Below, piece by piece: positions 15,792-23,890 of a stretch of DNA of 62,022 nt. The notes beneath the pieces were generated by a model, which ran no database searches, was not told the DNA's origin, and worked only from the letters and a program-made list of their open reading frames with translations. Within the stretch, counting starts at the first letter, position 1, and every line of letters starts with the position of its first letter. Made by a program: the position numbers and the translations under genes. This stretch comes from Sulfurimonas sp. (GTDB lineage Bacteria; Campylobacterota; Campylobacteria; Campylobacterales; Sulfurimonadaceae). The stretch covers positions 1 to 62,022 of the forward strand of contig JAKISX010000003.1 in the NCBI GenBank assembly GCA_021648405.1, read 5' to 3'.

Positions 15792-18389
15792 TTATTTTTT
15801 ATTTGCTTTATTTATCTCTATATACTCTGCTTGTGAAAAATTTGGAACATCATCATAAGAAAAAACTGCATAATATTTATGTGTATCTTTATCTCCAAAA
15901 CTATCATAAGTGTAGTTATCTGTCCCGCCATAAAGTTTTTGCCCATCATATGGGGAGCATGGCACTCTAAATGGATTTTTTACAACTATCGAACCTTTAT
16001 AAGCATCATCATTTGGGATATCCCATTCTAGCTTAACGACGCCATCATTTAGAGAATGTCTTAAATTATCAACGCTCTTGGGCGCAATTTTTCTTTTTTT
16101 AATATAATTTATTACTAGCGATGGTCTTTTATCTCTTTTTGAATCAGTCCAACTAACTTCTTTAGATTTACAAAATGATTTATCAGATGATGCTGATATA
16201 ATAAATGTAACTTCTGGATTTTTATTTGCATTTCTAAGCATCTCTTTTATTGCATGTTTATCAAAAATAAACCTTTGTTTAGCCCTATCTTTAATATCTG
16301 ATATACTTACATCATAACCAATTCTTTCAATAATTTTTCTATTTTTAATCTTTTTATATGTTTTTTCTCCACCACATGAGATAACCATCTCTATATGAAA
16401 ACGAAGAGAATTTATAGAATTTATTTTATTTACTTCCATATCTATATATGCATCAGATATAACTGTATTATCCATATTTGGTAAATTTGATAAATCAAAT
16501 TCTATACAACCATATTTTTTATCTCCATTTTCATCAAATCCAACATCTAGTTTTGATTCAATCATCTCTTTTTTAGAGGCTGTTAATTCAGAGAATGATT
16601 GTAAATCTATTCTAGCTTCATTTATAGTATATGATATGTCTAATTTTGGTCTAAAAGAAAGCCCTTCACTAAATTTTCCGTACCCAATATCCCACTGCAT
16701 CAATTGTGATGCACGATTAAGAGGAAGTGATAATGGTCCTTGCATTCTAAAATAAGCCTCTCTTCTTTTTAATGATTTTTGTAAAACCTCAATCTCTTGT
16801 GCAGCAAAGTCATATTTTCTCCAAATACCTTGTGATAACTGAGCTGAACCAGTAGGTCTATCTATATAACTCAATATTTTAGCATTTTTAATATCATCAA
16901 AACTAGAAATTTTATCTATTGTTCTCTCATCAATTTGAGCAACCCTCCATTCACCAAAACTCTCTACTTGAACAGATACACGATTCATGGGATAAAAAGA
17001 TATTGATGCGCTTGTGATTATTGCATTTTGTGGGATAGTATTTAAAGAAAATCCACAAACTCCAAAACATTCACCTCTAGATTCAGAGATACCAACAAAT
17101 AGAGAATTATTTCCAAAATGATCACTATTTTTTTTAGTTTTTTCACCAACATAACCAATTTTATCAGCTGATGGGTATAAAATTTTTGAAAACATATTGT
17201 ATGCAGGTTGTGTTCTCACAGCACACTTTTGCGCAAATGGAGATTTTATATTTCTATGTTCACATGCTGCACGAATATAGTAACAAAAATTAGTAGAAGA
17301 TGGTAGATTTTTATCAGTAAATACTTTTAATTTTGTCATCCCAATTCTATTTGAAGCCTGCGCATAACCTTTTTTTTTAGTTGAGCGATATATTTCATAA
17401 TATGCATCTTGTGAATCTGAATATTCCCAAGTAAACTCCACCTCTTTTGATGTCACTGAAGTACTAATAAAATTTTCAATCCTTGGCAAAAAGTTGTCTT
17501 TTGAGTAATTATTTGCTTCAGATAAAGCAAATATAAGCGCTGGAATATTTTCATCTATATGCCCTCTCATATGCTCTATGTAATCACTAATATTTCTAGT
17601 CCCTACCTCTGCCACCAAGGATAAAGCACCTTGTGAATAATAAAATTCCCTACCGCTTCCTGAAATAAGATGTACAGGCGGTTTTCCCATGTGAACGCCA
17701 TATTCCCTACTAGATTCTTTTCTTATCTCTTCAGCCATATTTGATGCTAAAAGGTTTAAATCAATAGCATCCACAGCATCTTCATGTATGAAATTATGAG
17801 CTGGAAAAAACACATTTCCTTGTGAATGATAATCAAGTGCTATTGTTATGTTTTTATGCTCTAATACAAAATCTCTTAACGCAACTGTTTCAGGTTCACT
17901 AAAAGGATGTGGACCTGAATAAACATTTGAAGACATATCCTTATTTTGAGTAAATCCAACTTCGAAGTTTCTATTTAAATCTACACCAAAACTTCCATCC
18001 CCATTTACCCTTCTATTTTTTCTCCAAAAAGAAAAATGATTTCTTGAGTATTCAAAACCATCTGGATTTGCACATGGAACCATGTAAAGAGTCGTTTTAT
18101 CTAAAATTCTATTTAATTGTGGATCATAATCAATATGCTCTAATATATATTTTGCAAAACTAAGTGAAAGTTCAATTCCTACCCACTCTCTTGCATGAAT
18201 AGTGCCTGTATAAAATAATGCTGGTTTACTCTTATGTAATTTAACATCTTTTGTGATAGTTACAGCTATTATCTCTCTATCTTCCCAAGTATTTCCGATT
18301 GATTGGACTTTAAAAAGGTTTGGATTTGTTTTTTGTGCAGATTTGAAAAATTCTATACATTCGTCATATGAAGTATATTGTTGTCTCAT
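15792..18389 (-). CDS. Large multidomain M14 zinc carboxypeptidase, predicted preference for acidic residues
   Basis: An 865-residue protein. Residues 1 to about 300 are an M14 carboxypeptidase with zinc ligands H65 and E68 (HAREW), H188 (DYHSQG), substrate residues N139/R140 (DLNRNF) and catalytic E261 (VAEVGTR). Aligning SGSGREF with the pancreatic enzyme's SGGSIDW puts R247 at position 255, the residue that selects the side chain. Arginine there is known in carboxypeptidases that remove acidic residues (CPO, cytosolic deglutamylases). A fibronectin-III-like segment (about 305-398), two DNRLRE-like beta domains (about 400-590 and 595-760) and a last Fn3-like segment follow. No signal peptide is visible and the ribosome site is weak. 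It is last in the unit with the ligases. Confidence 0.85.
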   Translation of the reverse strand: MRQQYTSYDECIEFFKSAQKTNPNLFKVQSIGNTWEDREIIAVTITKDVKLHKSKPALFYTGTIHAREWVGIELSLSFAKYILEHIDYDPQLNRILDKTTLYMVPCANPDGFEYSRNHFSFWRKNRRVNGDGSFGVDLNRNFEVGFTQNKDMSSNVYSGPHPFSEPETVALRDFVLEHKNITIALDYHSQGNVFFPAHNFIHEDAVDAIDLNLLASNMAEEIRKESSREYGVHMGKPPVHLISGSGREFYYSQGALSLVAEVGTRNISDYIEHMRGHIDENIPALIFALSEANNYSKDNFLPRIENFISTSVTSKEVEFTWEYSDSQDAYYEIYRSTKKKGYAQASNRIGMTKLKVFTDKNLPSSTNFCYYIRAACEHRNIKSPFAQKCAVRTQPAYNMFSKILYPSADKIGYVGEKTKKNSDHFGNNSLFVGISESRGECFGVCGFSLNTIPQNAIITSASISFYPMNRVSVQVESFGEWRVAQIDERTIDKISSFDDIKNAKILSYIDRPTGSAQLSQGIWRKYDFAAQEIEVLQKSLKRREAYFRMQGPLSLPLNRASQLMQWDIGYGKFSEGLSFRPKLDISYTINEARIDLQSFSELTASKKEMIESKLDVGFDENGDKKYGCIEFDLSNLPNMDNTVISDAYIDMEVNKINSINSLRFHIEMVISCGGEKTYKKIKNRKIIERIGYDVSISDIKDRAKQRFIFDKHAIKEMLRNANKNPEVTFIISASSDKSFCKSKEVSWTDSKRDKRPSLVINYIKKRKIAPKSVDNLRHSLNDGVVKLEWDIPNDDAYKGSIVVKNPFRVPCSPYDGQKLYGGTDNYTYDSFGDKDTHKYYAVFSYDDVPNFSQAEYIEINKANKK

Positions 18390-18450
18390 GCTACTATCTT
18401 TAAAGAAAATCTTTTTTTTGCAAATTTATTTATTATCATTATTTTTCCGA

Positions 18451-18475
18451 TTTTATTTTATTTTATTTTATTTTA
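18451..18475. repeat. Five TTTTA repeats at the end of the second ligase gene
   Basis: Exactly five copies of TTTTA. On the minus strand they read TAAAA and overlap the stop codon of the second ATP-grasp gene (last residues SKIK). Because TAA occurs in the unit, a change in copy number would alter only one to three C-terminal residues and the distance to the M14 gene, 61 bp downstream. Confidence 0.85.
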
Positions 18476-19362
18476 GAATCTATTAAATCAACTATTTTTT
18501 CAATTTTTTTATCATTAAATGTTAATCCGATTTTTTCTTGTTCTGGTGTTGCAAATGCTGAAATTGCGTTTACCTCTAAAACTACATATTCTTCTTTTTC
18601 TCTATCATAAATAATATCAACACCAGCTATATCAAGCCCTAAAACTTTTGTTGCTCTTTTTGCTATTTCTATTATTTCATCATTTGCTTCACGAAGAATA
18701 ATACTACCACCGCTAGAGATATTTGTTCTCCAATCCCTTGCATTAGCTTTTCTTCCATAACATGAGATATATTCACCATTAACTATATCGATACGATAAT
18801 CTGAAAAGTCGTTATCTATAAACTTTTCTAAATATATATGACGAATACCAGTTTGGTTTAAAAATGGCAACAATGAGTCTATGCTTTGACAAGATTCTAA
18901 TAATATCATGCCATTACCACCCCATCCATCAATTTGCTTAAAAATCAATTTTTTCCATTCTTTAAATTTTTCAACTAAGTACTCTGGTGATTCTCTATGA
19001 CATAAAAAAAACTCAGTTGTTTTTATGCCCGCTTTATTCAATGCTATATTAGATTTAAATTTATCCTCTGCTAGTGCAAATGATTGATAACTATTCACTG
19101 TGCTTATATATTTATCTATTGTTTCATACATATATTTTTGCGTATTTGTTTGTTCTCCTGCATTGTATGAAAAAAATAAATCTAATTCTAACATACTTAC
19201 ATTATTACAAATAATACCCTCTTTAGAACCTTTTGCAAAACGAAGATTAAGATTTGTTTGTACTTCAATCTCTCTCTCCATTAATTGATCTATAATTTTT
19301 TTTTCTATATCCTTACCGCCACCATTATGATACATCCACATACCAATTTTTTTATTTGCCAT
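18463..19362 (-). CDS. RimK-like ATP-grasp ligase, second of a tandem pair
   Basis: A 299-residue cytoplasmic ligase of the RimK branch of ATP-grasp enzymes, which join amino acids through an acyl-phosphate. K142 and the glycine loop (DGWGGNG), E179-K180, R190, R212/N214 with SGGS, D249, and E263-x-N265 (LEVNAIS) fit the nucleotide and magnesium sites. It aligns without a gap to the upstream paralogue over about 295 residues. Both share NGGG near the N-terminus and LFFSYNAGEQT (62-72), which are not part of the general RimK pattern. Start ATG at 19362 with AAGGAAA; 33 bp after its partner. Acceptor and amino acid are unknown; glutamate is the best guess from the family and the neighbouring peptidases. 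Confidence 0.88.
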   Translation of the reverse strand: MANKKIGMWMYHNGGGKDIEKKIIDQLMEREIEVQTNLNLRFAKGSKEGIICNNVSMLELDLFFSYNAGEQTNTQKYMYETIDKYISTVNSYQSFALAEDKFKSNIALNKAGIKTTEFFLCHRESPEYLVEKFKEWKKLIFKQIDGWGGNGMILLESCQSIDSLLPFLNQTGIRHIYLEKFIDNDFSDYRIDIVNGEYISCYGRKANARDWRTNISSGGSIILREANDEIIEIAKRATKVLGLDIAGVDIIYDREKEEYVVLEVNAISAFATPEQEKIGLTFNDKKIEKIVDLIDSKIK

Positions 19363-19395
19363 AATATTTCCTTTGCAAATTAAATTTGAAATAAT

Positions 19396-20301
19396 TTATT
19401 TTTTTAATGTCCTTTTGTCTATTAAATCTACTATTAAATCTATTTTTTTATCATTAAAATCTAGTCCTATTTTTTCTTGTTCTGGTGTTGCAAATGCTGG
19501 AATTCCATTTACTTCTAAAACTATATATTCCTCTTTTTCTCTATCATAAATAATATCAACTCCACCAATATCAACTCCACATGCTTTACATGCTTTTATC
19601 GCTATATTTATTATCTCATCATTAGCCTCACGAACAAAAACACTACCACCGCTACCTACATTTGTTCTCCAGTCAGTTCCGCTAGCTTTTCTTCCATAGC
19701 AAGATACAAATTGCCCATCAACTATATCTATCCTAAAATCAGTATTATCATAATTAATAAATTTTTCTACATAAAAATATCTTAAATCCATCTGATTTAA
19801 AAATGGCATTAACATGTCTAAGTTTGCTTCATTCTCGATTTTTGTAAGTCCAACTCCACCCCAACCATCAGTTGGTTTATAAACCATTTTATCCCATTTT
19901 TTGATGATTTTTTTGAGTTCATATCCATCATCTCTATGACAAAGCTTATAATCAGCTGTTTTAATACCATTATTTCTCAGTACAAAAGAGGTATGAAATT
20001 TATCCTCGCTTAGCGCAAAAGAATCGTAAGAGTTAATCATAGGAATTACTCTATTTAATGCTTGATAAATATACATTTGGTATTGTGTTTGTTCTCCAGC
20101 GTTATAAGAAAAGAACAAGTCTAGCTTATTTAGTTTCTCATCACCATGCATTATTCTTGAATTTTTTGCTATAGTGTTTCTTAGGTTAATATTATTTAGA
20201 GTAGTTATCTCTCTTTCTCTTAATTTTTTAATAATATTTTTTTGAATTTTATCGCCACCGCCATTGCTATAGAACCACATACCAATTCTTCTATCGCCCA
20301 T
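19396..20301 (-). CDS. RimK-like ATP-grasp ligase, first of a tandem pair
   Basis: A 301-residue paralogue of the next gene with the same core: K142 (YKPTDGWGG), E179-K180, D188/R190, R212 and N214 (WRTNVGSGGS), D249, and E263-x-N265 (LEVNGIP). The end GIPAFATPEQEKIGLDFN is almost shared between the pair, so substrate or partner binding is probably conserved there, while 45-60 and 150-170 differ. It starts three bases after the M20 stop codon and its ribosome site (AAAAAGGA) lies in the last codons of that gene, so the two are translationally coupled. RimK itself adds glutamates to ribosomal protein S6; this is a different subgroup and the target is not evident. Confidence 0.88.
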   Translation of the reverse strand: MGDRRIGMWFYSNGGGDKIQKNIIKKLREREITTLNNINLRNTIAKNSRIMHGDEKLNKLDLFFSYNAGEQTQYQMYIYQALNRVIPMINSYDSFALSEDKFHTSFVLRNNGIKTADYKLCHRDDGYELKKIIKKWDKMVYKPTDGWGGVGLTKIENEANLDMLMPFLNQMDLRYFYVEKFINYDNTDFRIDIVDGQFVSCYGRKASGTDWRTNVGSGGSVFVREANDEIINIAIKACKACGVDIGGVDIIYDREKEEYIVLEVNGIPAFATPEQEKIGLDFNDKKIDLIVDLIDKRTLKK

Positions 20302-20304
20302 ATA

Positions 20305-21417
20305 TTAATCCTTTTTAAAATCTAAGTTTTCAACAAAAAAAGTAAAGAGTTTTTTACTTAAATCTATTCTACTCTCAAAACTACTTTTTTTTGCTCTCTC
20401 ATTTATAGTATGATCACCATCTCCAAATGGACCAAATCCATCTAAGGTAATAACTCCGCAAGAACTAATGATATTTGCATCACTTACACCACCTCTTTCT
20501 TCGTATTTTAATGTTTGCAAAGTTATATTTTGTATATTTTTTATTAATTTTAAAGAGCTTTGTGTTGTTTGCATAACATCTCTTTGAATTCCTCCAGATA
20601 ATGTTGCTGATGTTGCATCCACATATGTATTCTCAACAATTATATTGATTTGTTTTAGTACCCTATCTCTTTCTTCTAAGTTTTTATATCTAAGCTCAAA
20701 AACTAATCTAGCATGTGGTGATATGGTATTTGCTCCAATCCCACCATTAATTTTACCAACATTGACAGTAGTCCCTTTACTTAAATCTGTAAGCTTTACT
20801 AATTCTTGAAGTTTATATGATGCTTCTAAATTAGCATCATTCCCTTCTATATAACAGTTTCCTGCATGAGCGGCTTTGCCCTTTATTTCTATGAAAAAAG
20901 TACCAACACCTTTTCTTGCTGTTACAACCTCACCATTAATTCCAGCAGCCTCATAAACAAAACAATAATCATAATCTTTTGCTATAGATGTACTTAAATA
21001 TTTAGAATCATCACTTCCTGTTTCTTCGTCACTAACTAAAAGAACATCAATGTTTTTAATATCAATATTTTGTTTTTTTAGCTCCCTTAATGCCTCAAGT
21101 ATTACAATAATACCACCTTTCATATCGCATACACCTGGTCCATATATCCACTCTTCATCTTCGGAAAAATTTTCAAATTTTTGTGGAGGAAAAACTGTAT
21201 CTAAATGTCCTAGTAAAAGTAGTTTTTTAGAATTTTTTTGAGATACTGAAGTATAATGTTTATGATTACCAATATTTTTACGCTTATGTGTCTGTACTGT
21301 AAAACCTAGTTCACTAAACCAACTATCAAATATTTTCGCAACTTTGTCTACACCACTTTTATTTTTAGTATATGAGTTTATATTTACAATAGTTTTAAGA
21401 TCATCTAAATAATTCAT
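20305..21417 (-). CDS. M20 metallopeptidase resembling glutamate carboxypeptidase
   Basis: A 370-residue cytoplasmic enzyme of the ArgE/DapE/CPG2 group. The two-zinc site is complete: H71 (GHLDT), bridging D98 (GVCDMKGG), base E131 with E132 (SDEETG), E156 (VYEAAG) and H336 (GDGDH). H184 (AAHAG) lies in the lid domain. CPG2-type members remove C-terminal glutamate; ArgE and DapE remove acyl groups. It is the first gene of the four-gene unit. The start follows a TATAAT by only six bases and there is no ribosome site, suggesting a leaderless message. Next to two RimK-like ligases and an M14 carboxypeptidase, a role in trimming or recycling what the ligases make is likely. Confidence 0.88.
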   Translation of the reverse strand: MNYLDDLKTIVNINSYTKNKSGVDKVAKIFDSWFSELGFTVQTHKRKNIGNHKHYTSVSQKNSKKLLLLGHLDTVFPPQKFENFSEDEEWIYGPGVCDMKGGIIVILEALRELKKQNIDIKNIDVLLVSDEETGSDDSKYLSTSIAKDYDYCFVYEAAGINGEVVTARKGVGTFFIEIKGKAAHAGNCYIEGNDANLEASYKLQELVKLTDLSKGTTVNVGKINGGIGANTISPHARLVFELRYKNLEERDRVLKQINIIVENTYVDATSATLSGGIQRDVMQTTQSSLKLIKNIQNITLQTLKYEERGGVSDANIISSCGVITLDGFGPFGDGDHTINERAKKSSFESRIDLSKKLFTFFVENLDFKKD

Positions 21418-21423
21418 ACATGG

Positions 21424-21429
21424 ATTATA
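21424..21429 (-). promoter_or_regulatory. -10 element placed for a leaderless start of the M20 gene
   Basis: The minus strand reads TATAAT, then CCATGT, then the ATG of the M20 gene. Initiation six or seven bases after the hexamer would fall on the start codon itself. No ribosome site precedes the gene. The rplS terminator lies just upstream, so this is the best candidate promoter of the four-gene unit. Confidence 0.6.
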
Positions 21430-21495
21430 CTACTTATTTAATTAAAGTTTGTAAAAAGTAAATTGAGTTTATATAATGAAAGTTTTGAAGTAAAA

Positions 21496-21519
21496 CTTAG
21501 AAGATTATTTTCTTCTAAG
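21496..21519 (-). terminator. Terminator overlapping the rplS stop codon
   Basis: CTTAGAAGA (21496-21504) and TCTTCTAAG (21511-21519) form a perfect 9-bp stem that includes the last codons of rplS. On the minus strand TTTTAC follows. A second stem (AAGTTTT / AAAACTT, 21480-21498) overlaps it and could form instead. Confidence 0.5.
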
Positions 21520-21864
21520 TTCTTTAATACGAGCTGCTTTACCAGCAAGGTCACGAAGATAGTTAAGTTTAGCACGACGAACGCGACCACGACGAAGAAC
21601 TTTTATCTCAGTTAGTGAATCAGAATATGTTGGAAATATTCTCTCAATTCCAACACCATTTGCTCCAATTTTACGAACAGTTATAGTTTGACCTGTTCCT
21701 TGACCTCGTTTAGATATACATACACCCTCATATGCTTGAATACGAGACTTTTCACCCTCTTTAATAATTACTGATAAACGAACAGTATCACCAGCACGAA
21801 AGTCTGGAATAGTCTTCTCAGATACTTGTGCTTTTTCAAAGTTTTCAATATACTTATTTCTCAT
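21505..21864 (-). CDS. rplS: 50S ribosomal protein L19
   Basis: A 119-residue basic protein matching bL19 end to end: [19 protein letters not shown] near the start and [20 protein letters not shown] at the end. L19 sits at the interface of the two ribosomal subunits. It is the last gene of rpsP-khpA-rimM-trmD-rplS, the order found in most bacteria, and starts 27 bp after trmD. The length is normal. Its stop codon lies inside a hairpin. Confidence 0.98.
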   Translation of the reverse strand: MRNKYIENFEKAQVSEKTIPDFRAGDTVRLSVIIKEGEKSRIQAYEGVCISKRGQGTGQTITVRKIGANGVGIERIFPTYSDSLTEIKVLRRGRVRRAKLNYLRDLAGKAARIKELRRK

Positions 21865-21891
21865 AAGATTTCCTTAATTTTATCATCTACG

Positions 21892-22617
21892 CTAACGCTT
21901 GGTTTTGCTCGACACAAAGTCCATTTCACTAGTGCAATTATGTTTTAATAGTTGCTCTGGTCTGAAAAATTTACTTTTGCATTTAGATAGTGCTATTTTT
22001 AGTGTGCGAATTTTACTATGATTTCCCTTTATATATTCTTTAGGTACTTGTATATTTTCATAAGTCGCTGGTTTAGAGAATGATGGTGCCTCTAAAAGCA
22101 GTGTTTCAAAGCTTTCAATCTCCAAAGATTCACTATTTCCTAAAACTCCATCTATATTTCTTGACACCGCATCACAGATAACTAATGAAGGCAATTCTCC
22201 ACCTGTTAAGATATAATCTCCAATAGAAAATACCTCATCAGCATAGGTTTCAATTACTCTCTCATCAATGCCTTCATATCTACCACTTACAAATGCTACA
22301 TGAGTTTTTTTTGCTAACCTTGAAGCATCACGCTGTTTAAATTGCTTTGCCACTGGAGTTAAAAAAACTATATGCACATCTTCATCTTGTTTTTTTAATT
22401 CATCTAAACAATCAAATAATGGTTGAGGATTCATAACCATACCAGCACCACCGCTAACTGCTTTATCATCTACTTTATTGTGTTTATTTAAACTAAAATC
22501 TCTAGGATTTATATATGATATCTCTAATATCTTTTTCTCTATTGCTCTTTTTAAGATAGAGTCATTGAAGTATCCTTCAATAATATTTTGAAATAAAGTG
22601 ACAAATGTAAATCTCAT
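21892..22617 (-). CDS. trmD: tRNA (guanine-N1-)-methyltransferase
   Basis: A 241-residue SPOUT-fold enzyme that methylates G37 of tRNAs reading CNN codons, protecting the reading frame. Family motifs are seen at GGAGMVMNPQPL, VSGRYEGIDERV and the knot region FSIGDYILTGGELPSLVICDAVSR. It overlaps the rimM stop codon by one base (TAATG), so translation is coupled. The C-terminal tail beyond the RPEQL motif is about 15 residues longer than the core and basic. Normal length for the family. Confidence 0.97.
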   Translation of the reverse strand: MRFTFVTLFQNIIEGYFNDSILKRAIEKKILEISYINPRDFSLNKHNKVDDKAVSGGAGMVMNPQPLFDCLDELKKQDEDVHIVFLTPVAKQFKQRDASRLAKKTHVAFVSGRYEGIDERVIETYADEVFSIGDYILTGGELPSLVICDAVSRNIDGVLGNSESLEIESFETLLLEAPSFSKPATYENIQVPKEYIKGNHSKIRTLKIALSKCKSKFFRPEQLLKHNCTSEMDFVSSKTKR

Positions 22618-23150
22618 TATGATGCTTCTAAAATATCCATTGCAGCATTTGTGGTGATGATTTTATTTTCTATATCTGTTTTTATTATGAATGGTTCATT
22701 ATGTGGTAGTAAAAAAGTTTTTGCGCAACCACTTTTAATAAGTTTCTCATCTGTATTAATTTTCAAATAATTTAAAGAGTTAATTCTATCTATATCAGTA
22801 ACTATACCTAAAGATATACTATCTTCTATTATTTTACATCCTACTAAATCAAACCAAAAAAATTCACCCTCTTTAAGATGACAATTTTTTCGTGTTTCTT
22901 CCATGGTTGCATAAAGTTTTTTATTTGTAAATTTTTTAGCGTCTTCGGGTGTAAATACACCATCTATTTTAATAAGTCCTCTATCTAAATTAACTTCTCT
23001 TAAAGTTAATCTTTCATTAGGATTTATAAAAAAAGATGAATTGTTTTTAAATTGTTCTGGAAAATCTGTATATAGATGAAGTTTCATATCGCCTTTTATA
23101 CCGACCGTTTTGCCGATAATTGCGATATGAAGAAGATCAGATTGCTTCAT
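22617..23150 (-). CDS. rimM: 16S rRNA processing protein RimM
   Basis: A 177-residue assembly factor for the head of the 30S subunit. The N-terminal barrel begins LHIAIIGKTVGIKGDMKLHL, the typical RimM opening, and the PRC-barrel half contains EFFWFDLVGCKI. It sits between khpA and trmD as in most bacteria. Divergence is moderate, as expected for this protein in the phylum, but the placement makes the call firm. Confidence 0.95.
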   Translation of the reverse strand: MKQSDLLHIAIIGKTVGIKGDMKLHLYTDFPEQFKNNSSFFINPNERLTLREVNLDRGLIKIDGVFTPEDAKKFTNKKLYATMEETRKNCHLKEGEFFWFDLVGCKIIEDSISLGIVTDIDRINSLNYLKINTDEKLIKSGCAKTFLLPHNEPFIIKTDIENKIITTNAAMDILEAS

Positions 23151-23182
23151 ATTATTTCGTATAACATGCTCATCATGGAGAT

Positions 23183-23419
23183 TTACACGGCCTCGACATT
23201 GATGCGGTAGCTCATACCATCTTTAGCTTTACAGCCAGAGATAACAGTTTTTATAGCACCAATCATCTTACCCTCTTTGCCAATCAGCTTACCAATGTCA
23301 GCCTGATTAGCATAAAGTATAATCTCAGTTACTTCATCGCCTTGTTTAACCTTAACATCCACATCATCAGGGTGAAGAGCTATAAGTTTTGCAAATTGTG
23401 CGACAAATTCACTAATCAT
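23183..23419 (-). CDS. khpA: KH-domain RNA-binding protein KhpA
   Basis: A 78-residue protein consisting of one KH domain with the GxxG loop in IGKLIGKEGKMIGAIK (about 42-57). KhpA proteins bind RNA, often with a Jag/KhpB partner, and influence translation and cell shape in other bacteria. It begins four bases after the rpsP stop codon and precedes rimM. Formerly annotated as UPF0109 or YlqC. Confidence 0.95.
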   Translation of the reverse strand: MISEFVAQFAKLIALHPDDVDVKVKQGDEVTEIILYANQADIGKLIGKEGKMIGAIKTVISGCKAKDGMSYRINVEAV

Positions 23420-23423
23420 TTGA

Positions 23424-23645
23424 CTAACGACCAGTTATTTTTTTAACGCGGCTACTCATTTGAGCACCAACACTTAACCAATAATCAACTCTCTCATTAT
23501 CTACTTTAAGTTCTTTTGTCATTGGGTTATAGTAACCAATAAGTTCAATCCAACCACCATCTCTACGCTTACGGCTATCTGTTACCGCGATACGATAAAA
23601 AGGTTGTTTTTTTCTTCCCATACGAGTAAGTCTAATTACTGTCAT
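23424..23645 (-). CDS. rpsP: 30S ribosomal protein S16
   Basis: A 73-residue protein with the standard bS16 sequence ([20 protein letters not shown] at the start, GYYNPMTKE in the middle). First gene of the rpsP-rplS operon, preceded by a 245-bp region with hairpins that may be a structured leader. Slightly short at the C-terminus relative to enteric S16 (82), typical for this phylum. Confidence 0.98.
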   Translation of the reverse strand: MTVIRLTRMGRKKQPFYRIAVTDSRKRRDGGWIELIGYYNPMTKELKVDNERVDYWLSVGAQMSSRVKKITGR

Positions 23646-23733
23646 AAATAAGTTCCTAAATAAAAATTTGTTTGGGGGTTTTCTTGCAAAATAAAATATA
23701 CTAAATGTAGCTTTATTGTGCCTCTTACCGCCT

Positions 23734-23810
23734 TCGAGTCATGCTCGATATGCGTCTTATACTTTGCAAATGCCTAGTACCTTCTAATCACAGAGGGATT
23801 ATTTCAGAAG
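23734..23810 (-). promoter_or_regulatory. Structured leader upstream of rpsP
   Basis: Two stems lie between ffh and rpsP: TCGAG-TCATG-CTCGA at 23734-23748, and a bulged hairpin at 23781-23810 (TAATC/GATTA extended by CTTC/GAAG). The tract between them is richer in G and C than the surroundings. A candidate -10 (TATACT, 23827-23832, minus strand) lies upstream. It could be an autoregulatory leader of the ribosomal protein operon or a small RNA. It lacks the loop consensus expected of SRP RNA. Confidence 0.4.
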
Positions 23811-23890
23811 TTATTACGATAGTGGAAGTATAGCGAGTTATTTTTCAAATGTAAATAGCAAAAGAAAAGTGCCTTTATCCTATTTTAATT

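Noticed and set aside
18451-18475. Phase-variable switch of the ligase reading frame
   Set aside because: The repeat unit contains a stop codon that appears within three units in any frame, and it lies at the very end of the gene, so copy-number change cannot switch the protein off.
23646-23890. 4.5S SRP RNA gene beside ffh
   Set aside because: The conserved GGxxAGGxxCGGAAG-type loop region is not present on either strand.
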